A stretch of DNA of 64,000 nucleotides from Rhizobium aethiopicum (GTDB taxonomy: Bacteria > Pseudomonadota > Alphaproteobacteria > Rhizobiales > Rhizobiaceae): NCBI RefSeq assembly GCF_900094625.1, contig NZ_FMAJ01000007.1, positions 298,726 to 362,725 of the forward strand, written 5' to 3'. Under the pieces are notes generated by a model, which did not search any database, had not been told where the DNA came from, and worked only from the letters and a program-made list of their open reading frames with translations. Position numbers and translations under genes: made by a program. Shown piece by piece: positions 9,663 to 18,018 of the stretch; the first letter of the stretch is position 1, and every line of letters begins with the position of its first letter.

Positions 9663-11090
9663 ATGGATATCCAAATGCTGATCGGTTCCCGCTTCGAAAA
9701 AGGTACGGAGACGGAAGAGCACATCCTGAACCCGAAGACCGGCGAGACGGTGATCGACCTTCCCGAAGCCTCGCTTTCCCAGATCGATGCCGCCGTCGAC
9801 GCCGCAGAAAAAGCCTTCGCGAGCTGGTCGCAGACGACGCCTTCCGAACGCTCCGGCTATCTCCTGAAGATTGCCGACGCGATCGAGAAGGATGCCACCG
9901 GTTTCGCCGCGCTGGAGGCGCTGAACTGCGGCAAGCCGATCAATTCGGTGCTGAACGACGAAATCCCGGCGATCGTCGATTGTTATCGCTTCTTCGCCGG
10001 CGCTGTGCGCAACCTGCATGGGCCTGCCGCCGGCGAATACCTGCCCGGCCACACCTCGATGATCCGCCGCGATCCGATCGGCATAGTCGGCTCGATCGCG
10101 CCGTGGAACTATCCGCTGATGATGATGGCCTGGAAGCTGGCGCCCGCGATCGCCGGCGGCAACACCGTCGTCTTCAAACCCTCGGAACAGACGCCGCTGA
10201 CAGCGCTGAAGATGGCGAAGCTGCTTTCCAACATTCTTCCCGAAGGCGTCGTCAACGTCATCCTCGGCCGTGGCGAAAGCGTCGGCAATGCGCTCATCAA
10301 CCATGCCAAGATCAACATGGTCTCGATAACGGGCGATGTTGCCACCGGCAAGAAGGTGCTTCAGGCCGCAGCCAAGACCGTCAAACGCACCCATCTGGAA
10401 CTCGGCGGCAAGGCCCCGGTCATCGTCTTCGACGATGCCGATATCGATGCCGTCGTGTCAGGCATCCGCACCTTCGGCTATTACAATGCCGGCCAGGACT
10501 GCACCGCCGCCTGCCGCATCTATGCCGACGCCCGGGTCTACGACAATTTCGTCGCCGATCTCTCCTCTGCTGTCGCCAGCATCCGCTTCAACCAGGCTGA
10601 CGATACCGAAAACGAGATCGGGCCGCTGATCTCCAGGCGCCAGCGCGACCGCGTCGAGAGCTTCGTCGCTCGCGCTTCAGAGCACAAGCACATGGAGATC
10701 ACCGCGGGCGGCACTGTCTCAGGCGACAAGGGCTTCTTCTTCACTCCGACCGTCATAGCTGGCGCCCTGCAGGACGACGAGATCGTCCGCCGCGAGGTCT
10801 TCGGGCCGGTCGTCTCGGTCACCCGCTTCTCCGATCCCGACGACGCCATCGCCTGGGCAAACGACAGCGACTACGGCCTCGCCTCCTCGGTCTGGACCAG
10901 GGATGTCGGCCGCGGCATGAAGACAGCCGCGCGCCTGCAATATGGCTGCACCTGGATCAATACGCATTTCATGCTGGTCAACGAGATGCCGCATGGCGGC
11001 CTCAAACAGTCGGGCTACGGCAAGGACATGTCCGTCTATGCGCTGGAGGATTATACCGCCGTTCGCCATGTGATGATCAATCACGGCTGA
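9663..11090 (+). CDS. patD: Gamma-aminobutyraldehyde dehydrogenase (PatD/YdcW-like)
   Basis: 475 residues from the ATG at 9663, preceded by AGGGAG; E. coli YdcW has 474. It is an NAD(P)-dependent aldehyde dehydrogenase with the nucleophile Cys280 in NAGQDC, the general base Glu246 in LELGGK, and the APWNYP cofactor-site block at about 147-152. Placed last after a ydcSTUV-like importer, it should oxidise 4-aminobutanal, formed from putrescine by transamination, to GABA. No putrescine aminotransferase gene is in the window. A betaine-aldehyde-type substrate is the main alternative, because these enzymes are hard to separate by sequence. Confidence 0.82.
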   Translation: MDIQMLIGSRFEKGTETEEHILNPKTGETVIDLPEASLSQIDAAVDAAEKAFASWSQTTPSERSGYLLKIADAIEKDATGFAALEALNCGKPINSVLNDEIPAIVDCYRFFAGAVRNLHGPAAGEYLPGHTSMIRRDPIGIVGSIAPWNYPLMMMAWKLAPAIAGGNTVVFKPSEQTPLTALKMAKLLSNILPEGVVNVILGRGESVGNALINHAKINMVSITGDVATGKKVLQAAAKTVKRTHLELGGKAPVIVFDDADIDAVVSGIRTFGYYNAGQDCTAACRIYADARVYDNFVADLSSAVASIRFNQADDTENEIGPLISRRQRDRVESFVARASEHKHMEITAGGTVSGDKGFFFTPTVIAGALQDDEIVRREVFGPVVSVTRFSDPDDAIAWANDSDYGLASSVWTRDVGRGMKTAARLQYGCTWINTHFMLVNEMPHGGLKQSGYGKDMSVYALEDYTAVRHVMINHG

Positions 11091-11149
11091 CAGGCAACAT
11101 AGAGGAGCCACGCCGACGGCAGCGGACACCGTCCGATTTCGCGCGAAAT

Positions 11150-11174
11150 GGAACAATTTCCCGGTTGCCGCGTC
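11150..11174 (+). promoter_or_regulatory. EcfG-type (general stress) promoter candidate
   Basis: GGAAC at 11150-11154 and CGTC at 11171-11174 are separated by 16 bases, close to the alphaproteobacterial EcfG pattern GGAAC-N16/17-CGTT. It sits about 30 bases upstream of a DUF1328 gene. A perfect ATTTCGCGCGAAAT palindrome lies just upstream. Confidence 0.5.
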
Positions 11175-11202
11175 TTTTCAGGCAAACGCAAAGGATGATG
11201 TC

Positions 11203-11376
11203 ATGCTGAAATGGGCTCTGATATTCTTCGTTATTTCCATCGTCGCCGGCTTCTTTGGCTTCTCCGGCGTCTCCGCCGCCACCGCGACCATTGCCCGCGT
11301 GCTCTTCGGTATTGCGCTGGTGATCTTCCTGATCTTCCTGGTTCTGGCGCTGATGGCCGGCCAGGCGGTCTTGTAA
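11203..11376 (+). CDS. DUF1328-family small membrane protein
   Basis: 57 residues starting MLKWALIFFVISIVAGFFGF and ending in TAA at 11374-11376. Two hydrophobic helices with Gly and Ser patches make it a small inner-membrane protein of the YtjA/DUF1328 family, whose members are 50-60 residues. AAGGA at 11191-11195 gives a good Shine-Dalgarno sequence. The molecular role is unknown. A stress-type promoter candidate upstream suggests it belongs to the general stress response, which is an inference. It stands alone between patD and a convergent DoxX gene. Confidence 0.88.
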   Translation: MLKWALIFFVISIVAGFFGFSGVSAATATIARVLFGIALVIFLIFLVLALMAGQAVL

Positions 11377-11412
11377 TCGGTTCCACTACCGTCGGATTGC
11401 GGACGCATGCGA

Positions 11413-11856
11413 TTACATCACGGCCCTCAGCCAGGGATGAATGCCTCTTGGCCGCCTTTTCAGAAGGTTGTCGACCGATATCGATCCCGCGCCGGTGGCC
11501 GCCAGGACGAACATGCCACCGGCAATCGCCAGGTCCTTCTCGAAATGCAGGAGTTCGTTGTGGCTGGCAAAGTTCGTATGGAAAAGCAGGGCGGTCGCCA
11601 GACAGAAGAGCGCCAGCGCCGTGGCACCGAGACGGCCGAGGAGACCGATCGCAACGGAAGCGCCGGCTCCCAACTGAAGGGCGATGGTAGCGAGGGCTAT
11701 CGGCGCTGACAGCCCCAATTTCGCGAACGTGTCGATGGTCGCCGGGAGATTTGCCGCAAGCGACCAGCCTTCATGCAAGAAGATCAACGACAGCAGGAGC
11801 CTGCCGAGGAGCAGAACAAGATCGGCCGGTCGGTACCGGCTTGCGGCGCTTTCCAT
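11413..11856 (-). CDS. DoxX-family membrane protein
   Basis: 147 residues from the second of two adjacent ATG codons; AGGAGG is only 2 bases from the first (11859) but 5 from the second. Four hydrophobic segments and the sequence ADLVLLLGRLLLSLIFLHEGW near the N-terminus are typical of DoxX/DoxD-type inner-membrane proteins. The family is poorly defined, with proposed roles in redox or thiol stress. It lies downstream of the DUF1345 gene on the same strand, so the two may be co-transcribed. Confidence 0.78.
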   Translation of the reverse strand: MESAASRYRPADLVLLLGRLLLSLIFLHEGWSLAANLPATIDTFAKLGLSAPIALATIALQLGAGASVAIGLLGRLGATALALFCLATALLFHTNFASHNELLHFEKDLAIAGGMFVLAATGAGSISVDNLLKRRPRGIHPWLRAVM

Positions 11857-11973
11857 CATTGCCTCCTGTTTCCAGGGCAGATGGTGCGCCTGCCCTGCTC
11901 CTGCGTTTATCTCCCACCCGTCCGCCCGAGGAACTGATGGCTCGGATTCTCGCGATCGCCCGGGCACGGCCTA

Positions 11974-12639
11974 TTATAGCAGGCTCGCCCCGACATTGAT
12001 CGCCAATGCCAGAATCGTCGTATTGAACAGGAACGACAGCACCGCGTGCAGCAGCGTCAGCTTGCGCATGCTGGTCGAGCTCACCGCAACATCCGCAGTC
12101 TGCGCGGCAACGCCAATGGTGAAAGAGAAATAGAGGAAGTCCCAATAGCCGGGTTCTTCGATTCCATCGGGAAATTTGAGACCGCCCTCTTCGTTCGCCC
12201 CGCCATAATAGTAGTGGGCATAGTGGATGGTGAAAAGCGTATGCAGGAAGACCCAGGAGATCAGGATCGTCAGCACGGCGGCACCCGCCCGTGCCAGCGC
12301 GACGTCGGGCGCCGCCTCCTTGATCGAATGAAGTTCGAGGCCGATGCCGGCGATGCTCGCAAGCGCCGCGCCGATCGACAGAGCCAACAGAACCGTGTCG
12401 GAAAAATCGAGATCCTCGGCACGTTTGCGGATGCTATCGACCGTCGCCCGCAGCATCTTGTGCCAGCTGAGCGCGATGAAGACGCCGGCGCTGGCATTCC
12501 ATCCGAACAGCACGTTGCGGGCGCTGACGTCCCGCGAGGTCACGGCCAGGAAGACTGCCAAGCCGGCAAGGGCGGCGATGATGAAGCTTGCATGTCGGGA
12601 GGAAAGCACCGCCAGAGACGTTGTCCTTTCCTCCTCCAT
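11974..12639 (-). CDS. DUF1345 membrane protein
   Basis: 221 residues with about five transmembrane helices. The conserved C-terminal half reads HYAHYYYGG, GLKFPD, PGYWDFLYFSFTIGVAAQTADVAV and a final SFLFNTTILALAIN helix, which I recognise as DUF1345. The FTIG stretch with a preceding Tyr-rich loop recalls a pore loop, but no ion-channel function is established. Start chosen at ATG 12639 with GGAGG six bases upstream. It lies between tal and the DoxX gene. Confidence 0.82.
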   Translation of the reverse strand: MEEERTTSLAVLSSRHASFIIAALAGLAVFLAVTSRDVSARNVLFGWNASAGVFIALSWHKMLRATVDSIRKRAEDLDFSDTVLLALSIGAALASIAGIGLELHSIKEAAPDVALARAGAAVLTILISWVFLHTLFTIHYAHYYYGGANEEGGLKFPDGIEEPGYWDFLYFSFTIGVAAQTADVAVSSTSMRKLTLLHAVLSFLFNTTILALAINVGASLL

Positions 12640-12677
12640 CTTCGCCTCCGGCCGAATAGGTCTTTGATAACAGCATG

Positions 12678-12711
12678 AAAAAGGCGCGGTTGCCAGTAGA
12701 CCACCGCGCCT
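12678..12711 (-). terminator. Intrinsic terminator of tal
   Basis: Read on the minus strand, AGGCGCGGT and ACCGCGCCT form a 9-bp stem with a 12-base loop, followed by a run of T. It lies 21 bases after the tal stop and separates tal from the DUF1345 gene. Confidence 0.85.
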
Positions 12712-12732
12712 GCGATCCTTTGCCGAACCCTA

Positions 12733-13698
12733 TCAGGCGGCGGCGAGCTGCAATTCCTTTTGCACCATAGTGCGCAGCGTCCCCAGGTCCTTGGCGAAAG
12801 CGCGGATGCCTTCGGCGAGCTTTTCGGTCGCCATCGCGTCTTCGTTCATCATCCAGCGGAAGGTCTTTTCGTCGACGGCAATTTTCGCGGCCGGCTTGAT
12901 CGTTTCAGGCGACAGCTTGCGCTCGAGTTTGCCTTGGTCGTTCGAAAGCTCGTCGAGCAGGTTCGGAGCAATGGTCAGGCGGTCGCAACCGGCCAGCGCT
13001 TCGATTTCGCCGGTGTTGCGGAAGGATGCGCCCATGACGACGGTCTTGATGTCGTTGGCTTTGTAGTAGTTGTAGATGTCGCGGACGGACAGGACGCCTG
13101 GATCTTCCTCGGCGGTGAAATCCTTGCCCGTCGACTTCTTGTACCAGTCGAGGATACGGCCGACGAAGGGCGAAATCAGGAAAACCTTGGCATCGGCGCA
13201 GGCGATCGCCTGTGCCTTGGAAAAGAGCAGCGTCAGATTGCAGTCGATGCCTTCCTTCTGCAGGATTTCCGCTGCGCGAATGCCTTCCCAGGTCGACGCA
13301 AGCTTGATGAGGATACGGTCCTTCTCGATGCCGCGTTCCTTGTAGGCGGCAATGATGCTGCGTGCCTTGTTCAGCGATGCTTCGGTATCGAAGGACAGGT
13401 CGGCATCGACTTCCGTCGAAACGCGGCCGGGGACGAGTTTCACCAGGGCAGCGCCGACGGAGATGGCAAGGCGGTCGGCGACGGCTGCTGCGGCGACATT
13501 TGCATCGCCGCCTAGCTTCTTGCCCCAGGCGATCGCTTCCTTCATGTCGTCAGCGAACATTTCGGTGCCGAGCGCCTTGAGAACGATGGATGGGTTGGTC
13601 GTGCAATCGACCGGCTTCAGGCGGGCGACGGCCTGAATATCGCCGGTATCGGCGACGACGGTGGTAATCTCGCGAAGTTGGTCAAGCTTGGATGTCAT
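12733..13698 (-). CDS. tal: Transaldolase
   Basis: 321 residues, the length of TalA/TalB-type enzymes. Catalytic Lys132 lies in ILIKLASTWEG, at the same number as in E. coli TalB; the substrate-loop DCTTNPSI and the SPFVGRILDW block are also present. It is a cytosolic pentose phosphate pathway enzyme that exchanges a dihydroxyacetone unit between sedoheptulose-7-phosphate and glyceraldehyde-3-phosphate. It is a single-gene unit with its own terminator, upstream of which lies the 512-base gap to the SorC-type regulator. It would support pentose flux from the polyol locus further right. Confidence 0.95.
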   Translation of the reverse strand: MTSKLDQLREITTVVADTGDIQAVARLKPVDCTTNPSIVLKALGTEMFADDMKEAIAWGKKLGGDANVAAAAVADRLAISVGAALVKLVPGRVSTEVDADLSFDTEASLNKARSIIAAYKERGIEKDRILIKLASTWEGIRAAEILQKEGIDCNLTLLFSKAQAIACADAKVFLISPFVGRILDWYKKSTGKDFTAEEDPGVLSVRDIYNYYKANDIKTVVMGASFRNTGEIEALAGCDRLTIAPNLLDELSNDQGKLERKLSPETIKPAAKIAVDEKTFRWMMNEDAMATEKLAEGIRAFAKDLGTLRTMVQKELQLAAA

Positions 13699-14006
13699 GG
13701 TTGGTGATCCTTATTGAATTCAGAGCGGACCGGCGCGACTTCCGCCCGGCAAAGAGATGATCTAGGGACAGATGGTTTGCATGCTGCAGGCGAATATACG
13801 CGCTTCCGTCACGGATGATTCATAAACGTGAGGGACAGTCGACGTGTTCCGGCCGCGTGTGAACGGCTGCTCGAGCGCAAGCGATACCGCCTGAGGCGCG
13901 AAGGCCGGTCGTGACTTTCGGCATGCCCGCACTATGTCCTCCTCGGACGGACAGGAACGACTTTATGTCGCGAGGACTATCAACGCCCCGCCAAGGAAAA
14001 GTCAAG

Positions 14007-14052
14007 GACATTTGTGCATTTCAATTGACATAAGTGTCACGCCCGTCATTAT
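14007..14052 (+). promoter_or_regulatory. Candidate promoter and operator of the SorC-type regulator
   Basis: TTGACA (14025-14030), 16 bases, then CATTAT (14047-14052). Across the -35 box lies an imperfect inverted repeat, GACATTTGTG (14007-14016) with CATAAGTGTC (14029-14038), matching in 8 of 10 positions. This layout fits autoregulation, which is an inference. Confidence 0.35.
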
Positions 14053-14080
14053 CCCAGCAGCAAGCGCATCGTCGAAAGCC

Positions 14081-14107
14081 CCTGTCCTCAAGAGAATTGA
14101 GGGCAGG
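14081..14107 (+). other. Stem-loop in the regulator leader
   Basis: CCTGTCCTCAA (14081-14091) pairs with TTGAGGGCAGG (14097-14107) over 11 bp including one T-G pair; the loop is GAGAA. No T-run follows, so it is not a standard terminator. It lies between the candidate promoter and the GTG start at 14211. Confidence 0.4.
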
Positions 14108-14210
14108 TCGCGCAAAAGTGTGCGGCGGTTTTGACATGACGACATTAATGCGCGAGGAGCGAATCTTAAAGATCGCGCGCATTTAGGACAGCAATCCTGC
14201 AGGAGGAGAC

Positions 14211-15194
14211 GTGGTCAAGCTCAAACGCGGCACCCATACCGCCTATTCCGAAGCGTCCTCGCTGCGGCTGAGGGCCGCATGGCTCTATTACAATGAGGGC
14301 CTGACCCAGAAGGACGTCGCCGAACAGCTGGGCATCAGCCGGACGACAGTGATCCGCCTGCTCGACGAGTCGATGAAACGCGGTGAAGTGCAGATCTGGA
14401 TCAACGATTCGATCGGCGATTGCGTCGAGCTTTCGGTGAAGCTGGAGCGTGCCTACGGCCTCGACGAGGCGATCGTCGTGCCTGCACCGGTCCATTGCGA
14501 CGTCGATTCGCTGGCAAAGAATGTCGGTCTGGCGCTTGGCCAGTTCCTCTCCGAAGCCATCCCCGACGACTATACGATCGGTGTCGGCTGGGGTCGCACC
14601 ATGACCGCCTCGCTGGCGAGCTTCCGGCCGCCGCGCCGCACCAACTGCAAGGTCGTTTCGCTGCTCGGCGGTATAGTTGCCGTGCACCAGACAAACCCTA
14701 TCGACTACACTTGGCGGTTGGCCAATCAGCTCGGCGCCGAATGCTACATGTTCCTGGCGCCACTGCTCGTCGATTCAGTCGAGACCAAACGCAACCTCAT
14801 CGAAAAATGCGGGCTGGATACGATCTACCGTCTCGCTGAGAGCCTCGATCTCGCGATCGTCAGCTGCGGCGATATCGGCCCGCACTCGACCTCGCTGTCG
14901 GAAGGCTGGATATCGAAGGCCGAGCTGCAGGAGCTGATCAATGCCGGCTGCGTCTGCGACACCATGTTCAACTTTCTCGACAAGGACGGCAATTCGGTCG
15001 ACCACTCGATCAACCAGCGCGTGATGTCCGTCGATCTCGACATGCTGAAGGAGGCCAAGCACATCGTGCTCTCCTCCGGCGGCGCCCACCGGGCCACCGC
15101 CATCCGCGCCACGATCAAACGCATCGGCTGCAATACGCTGATCACCGATGAAGGCGCGGCGAAAGCATTGCTGGAACTGGCCGAACCGGCCTGA
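14211..15194 (+). CDS. SorC/DeoR-type sugar-binding transcriptional regulator
   Basis: 327 residues from GTG 14211 with AGGAGGAG at 14201-14208. The N-terminal helix-turn-helix (LTQKDVAEQLGISRTTVIRLLDE, about residues 31-53) is followed by a long sugar-phosphate isomerase-like effector domain (about 70-325) with the GVGWGRTMTASL and SCGDIGPHSTS loops typical of SorC regulators. Such proteins bind a phosphorylated sugar or polyol and act as tetramers. No target operon is adjacent: tal diverges on the left and an unrelated DNA-repair gene converges on the right. Control of tal or of a distant locus is possible. Confidence 0.88.
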   Translation: MVKLKRGTHTAYSEASSLRLRAAWLYYNEGLTQKDVAEQLGISRTTVIRLLDESMKRGEVQIWINDSIGDCVELSVKLERAYGLDEAIVVPAPVHCDVDSLAKNVGLALGQFLSEAIPDDYTIGVGWGRTMTASLASFRPPRRTNCKVVSLLGGIVAVHQTNPIDYTWRLANQLGAECYMFLAPLLVDSVETKRNLIEKCGLDTIYRLAESLDLAIVSCGDIGPHSTSLSEGWISKAELQELINAGCVCDTMFNFLDKDGNSVDHSINQRVMSVDLDMLKEAKHIVLSSGGAHRATAIRATIKRIGCNTLITDEGAAKALLELAEPA

Positions 15195-15222
15195 AACGCT
15201 TCAAGCCGTGCTTTTTAGCGCG

Positions 15223-16095
15223 CTACGCATGCGCCGATTCCCAGCCGAGCATTGCCCGTTTGCGGGTAAGGCCCCAGTGGTAGCCCGTCAGCGCACCGTT
15301 CTTGCCGAGCGCCCGATGGCAGGGCACCACGAAGGAGATCGGATTTGCCCCCACCGCCGCGCCCACGGCGCGCTGCGCCGTCGGCCGGCCGATATCCTCG
15401 GCGATGTCGGAATAGGTGACCGCCCTGCCGAAGGGTATCTTCATGAGGCTCTGCCAGACACGCACCTGGAAGTCCGTGCCAATCAACACGACGCGGAGCG
15501 GCTGCTCGGACGACCATTTCCCGGGTTCGAAGATGCGGGCGGCATAGGGCATCGTCGCCTGCAGGTCTTCGGTATAACCGGCGTTCGGCCAGCGGCAGGT
15601 CATGTCTTCGAGGCAGGCCCTCTCGTCGCCGGAATCGCTGAAGGCAAGGCCGGCGAGGCCGCGGTCGGTCACCATGATCAGCGCCACGCCGAAGGGGCAG
15701 ATGTGGAAGCCGTAACGGATGATGAGGCCGCCGCCCTTGGCCTTCCATTCGCCGGGCGACATCGCCTCATGGGTGACGAAGAGATCATGCAGCCGGCTCG
15801 GCCCGGACAGGCCGACCTCGATCGACGTCTCGAGCAACGGCATATCTTCCTTGCGCAACAGCCGCTTGGCGTGGTCGAGCGTCACCGCCTGCAGGAAACC
15901 TTTGGGCGAGAGGCCGGCCCAGCGGGTGAAGGTCTTTTGCAGCTGCGTCGGCGACTGGTTGAGCCGCGCGGCGATCGCCTCCAGCGATGGCTGGTCGCGG
16001 TAATCCTCGGTGATGAGTTCGATGACCCGACGGACGATATCGTAATCAGGGCCGTCAGGCGTGATGTCGGTCTGCGGATTCGCGATCATATCCAT
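15223..16095 (-). CDS. AraC-type HTH / methylated-DNA-protein-cysteine methyltransferase (Ada-like)
   Basis: 290 residues from ATG 16095 with AAGGAGAA six bases upstream. An AraC-type double helix-turn-helix (about 20-120) is fused to an O6-methylguanine-DNA methyltransferase domain. The acceptor is Cys259 in VVPCHR, with AVGAAVGANP just before it. The N-terminal four-Cys zinc domain of full Ada, which takes methyl from phosphotriesters and turns Ada into an activator, is absent. It should repair O6-alkylguanine in a suicide reaction; what the HTH part senses is unclear. It is a single gene convergent with the SorC-type regulator. Confidence 0.92.
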   Translation of the reverse strand: MDMIANPQTDITPDGPDYDIVRRVIELITEDYRDQPSLEAIAARLNQSPTQLQKTFTRWAGLSPKGFLQAVTLDHAKRLLRKEDMPLLETSIEVGLSGPSRLHDLFVTHEAMSPGEWKAKGGGLIIRYGFHICPFGVALIMVTDRGLAGLAFSDSGDERACLEDMTCRWPNAGYTEDLQATMPYAARIFEPGKWSSEQPLRVVLIGTDFQVRVWQSLMKIPFGRAVTYSDIAEDIGRPTAQRAVGAAVGANPISFVVPCHRALGKNGALTGYHWGLTRKRAMLGWESAHA

Positions 16096-16170
16096 GGTCT
16101 TTCTCCTTGTAACAAGGAGATAATCAATAGGTCCGGGGTAAACCACCCGATTCTTGCGCGCGTGATAGGC

Positions 16171-16668
16171 TCAGATACGCTGCTTGACTGTGGCGAGCGC
16201 GCCTTTGAAGGCCTTGGCGAAGCTTTCGCGATCGTCAGGATTGAGGAAGGAGCCGATATCCGTGCGTCGGCCCTCGCCGAAAATATGCATCGAGAGGATG
16301 CCGATGTCATGGTGCCTTCGAACGAGGAAACGCGCCCAGAACGGGTTGAAATGATGCTCCACCATCCGCCCCGACGGGGCAAACTTGCGCACCGATACGT
16401 CCGTGCGCGACACGGTGACCTGTTCGCGCACCCTACCGGAGCGGTAATTCAGCCAGAAGGCACCGTAGAGAAGCGCGAAATCCAATCCAAAGAAAAAGCC
16501 GATCGGCCAGGCGCCGGTGGCGATGAAGAACATCCCATAGAGAAAGCAGACGGCGCCGGAGAGAATGAGCAGCACCTTAAAACCCCGGCGGCCGAGCGAC
16601 CGGTGGGGGAAGAGCTCGGCGGCGAAAACAGGCTGCTCGTGAGAGCTGTTGGCGTTGCTTTCCATCAT
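16171..16668 (-). CDS. DUF2244 membrane protein
   Basis: About 165 residues from ATG 16668; an ATG three bases later and one at 16692 are alternatives, none with a strong ribosome site. Two transmembrane helices (GFKVLLILSGAVCFLYGMFF and a second about ten residues later) are followed by a cytoplasmic domain with HHFNPFWARFLV and a Gly-Phe-Leu motif, as in the alphaproteobacterial DUF2244 family. The start region is divergent from nth with only about 20 bases between them, a pairing I recall from related genomes. No biochemical role is known to me. Confidence 0.78.
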   Translation of the reverse strand: MMESNANSSHEQPVFAAELFPHRSLGRRGFKVLLILSGAVCFLYGMFFIATGAWPIGFFFGLDFALLYGAFWLNYRSGRVREQVTVSRTDVSVRKFAPSGRMVEHHFNPFWARFLVRRHHDIGILSMHIFGEGRRTDIGSFLNPDDRESFAKAFKGALATVKQRI

Positions 16669-16690
16669 GACCGCTGAGTATAGAGTTTCC

Positions 16691-17464
16691 ATGGCGAATC
16701 CGAAAATCAAATCCCCGCCGCGAGGCACGAATGTGATCGTCCGCCGCAAGCCGGCGACGGCGGTGAAAACCGTCTATTCGCTGGTGGAGCGCGAGGAAAT
16801 CTTCCGTCGCTTTTCGGTGCAGCGGCCCGAGCCGCGGGGCGAGCTGGAGCACACCAACCCTTTCACCCTTGTCGTGGCGGTAGCTCTCTCCGCCCAGGCC
16901 ACCGATGCCGGTGTCAACAGGGCGACACGGGCGCTGTTCAAGGCGGCCGACACGCCGCAGAAAATGCTCGATCTCGGTGAGGACAAGGTTCGCGATTACA
17001 TCAAGACGATCGGCCTCTACCGCAACAAGGCGAAAAACGTCATCGCGCTCTCGCAAATGCTGGTCGACGAATTCGCCGGCAAGGTGCCGGAAACGCGCGA
17101 GGAACTGGTTCGCCTGCCGGGCGTCGGCCGCAAGACTGCCAATGTCGTGCTGTCTATGGCCTTTGGCCAGGCGACCATGGCCGTCGATACCCACATTTTC
17201 CGGATCGCCAATCGCATCAGGCTTGCTCCCGGCAAGACACCGGATGAAGTCGAAGCACGATTGATGAAAGTGGTGCCGAAACACTATCTCTATCACGCCC
17301 ATCACTGGCTGATCCTGCACGGACGCTACACCTGCAAGGCGCGCCGTCCCGAATGCGAACGCTGCGTCATCGCCGATATTTGCAAATCGCCGGAGAAGAG
17401 TTCGGATGTGCCGGCCCCACTCGTCGAGCTACCGCCGCAAGTGATCGGCGAGGCCGTCGAGTAA
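16691..17464 (+). CDS. nth: Endonuclease III (DNA glycosylase/AP lyase)
   Basis: 257 residues from ATG 16691, the start that gives MANPKIKSPPRG; a longer open frame begins at 16649 but has no ribosome site. The helix-hairpin-helix is LPGVGRKTA with catalytic Lys148; Asp166 is in AVDTHIFR. The [4Fe-4S] cluster ligands are Cys215, Cys222, Cys225 and Cys231 (C-X6-C-X2-C-X5-C). It removes oxidised pyrimidines in base excision repair and cleaves the abasic strand. A basic N-terminal extension of about 30 residues is longer than in E. coli Nth. Its last 36 bases overlap the end of the convergent TetR gene. Confidence 0.95.
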   Translation: MANPKIKSPPRGTNVIVRRKPATAVKTVYSLVEREEIFRRFSVQRPEPRGELEHTNPFTLVVAVALSAQATDAGVNRATRALFKAADTPQKMLDLGEDKVRDYIKTIGLYRNKAKNVIALSQMLVDEFAGKVPETREELVRLPGVGRKTANVVLSMAFGQATMAVDTHIFRIANRIRLAPGKTPDEVEARLMKVVPKHYLYHAHHWLILHGRYTCKARRPECERCVIADICKSPEKSSDVPAPLVELPPQVIGEAVE

Positions 17465-18010
17465 AACAGTGATCGCCTGCTCGTAACTCCGCCTTTCCCC
17501 GCCCGCCTCAATCGCCATCGCCGCACGGTCGAAGCACGCCGATAGCAGCAATGTCAAAGGCCCAAGAGCAGCGCCGGCGCCCGGAAGCATGGCTGCAAGT
17601 CCTGCCCGCAATACCGTTTCCGCATGCTCCGCATCGATCGCCTGGCTCGCCGGCAGGCCGAGAACGGCAGGCGCCTCGATCAACAGCAGCCGCGTGCGGC
17701 CGTCCGCCATCATCGCATCGAAATAGGCCGAAGCGCCGGCAAGCAGCGCGTCTCGCGGCGCATCATCAGGCGCCGGACATGCCTCGATCGCTTCCGCAAC
17801 TGCGCGCGCCTCGCTTTCGACAACCGCGCGAAAGAGCGCCTTCTTGTCTTCGAAATGATGATAGAGCGCTCCGCGCGTCATACCCGCCGCCGCGGCTATC
17901 TCCGGCGTAGCCGTTTCGGCATAGCCCTTCTCGACGAAGAGGCGCCGCCCCGCATCGATCAGCGCCTGCCTTGTCTGTTCCGTTCTTTCGCGATTGCTGC
18001 GGCTCATCAT
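17429..18010 (-). CDS. TetR-family repressor
   Basis: 193 residues. The N-terminal helix-turn-helix (ETATPEIAAAAGMTRGALYHHFEDKKALFRAV, about 30-60) is clear and the rest is the variable helical ligand domain. It diverges from a VOC-family gene; two perfect palindromes between them are probable operators, so it likely represses both itself and the VOC gene. Its 3' end overlaps nth by 36 bases in the opposite direction, so the two transcripts are antisense to each other there. The ligand is unknown. Confidence 0.92.
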   Translation of the reverse strand: MMSRSNRERTEQTRQALIDAGRRLFVEKGYAETATPEIAAAAGMTRGALYHHFEDKKALFRAVVESEARAVAEAIEACPAPDDAPRDALLAGASAYFDAMMADGRTRLLLIEAPAVLGLPASQAIDAEHAETVLRAGLAAMLPGAGAALGPLTLLLSACFDRAAMAIEAGGERRSYEQAITVLLDGLADHLRR

Positions 18011-18018
18011 TTCTCTTT

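Larger units (their letters stand above)
13699..14210. other. 512-base intergenic region between tal and the SorC-type regulator
   Basis: No convincing protein gene. It should hold the divergent promoters. The left 300 bases show no clear signal. The right part has an imperfect inverted repeat (14007-14038) overlapping a TTGACA box, a candidate promoter (14025-14052), and an 11-bp hairpin (14081-14107) that would lie in the 5' leader of the regulator mRNA. Short open frames here lack ribosome binding sites and family features. Confidence 0.6.

Noticed and set aside
13820..14134. Two short open frames of about 60 codons in the tal/SorC spacer
   Set aside because: No ribosome binding site, no hydrophobic or family pattern, and they overlap the promoter and hairpin signals.
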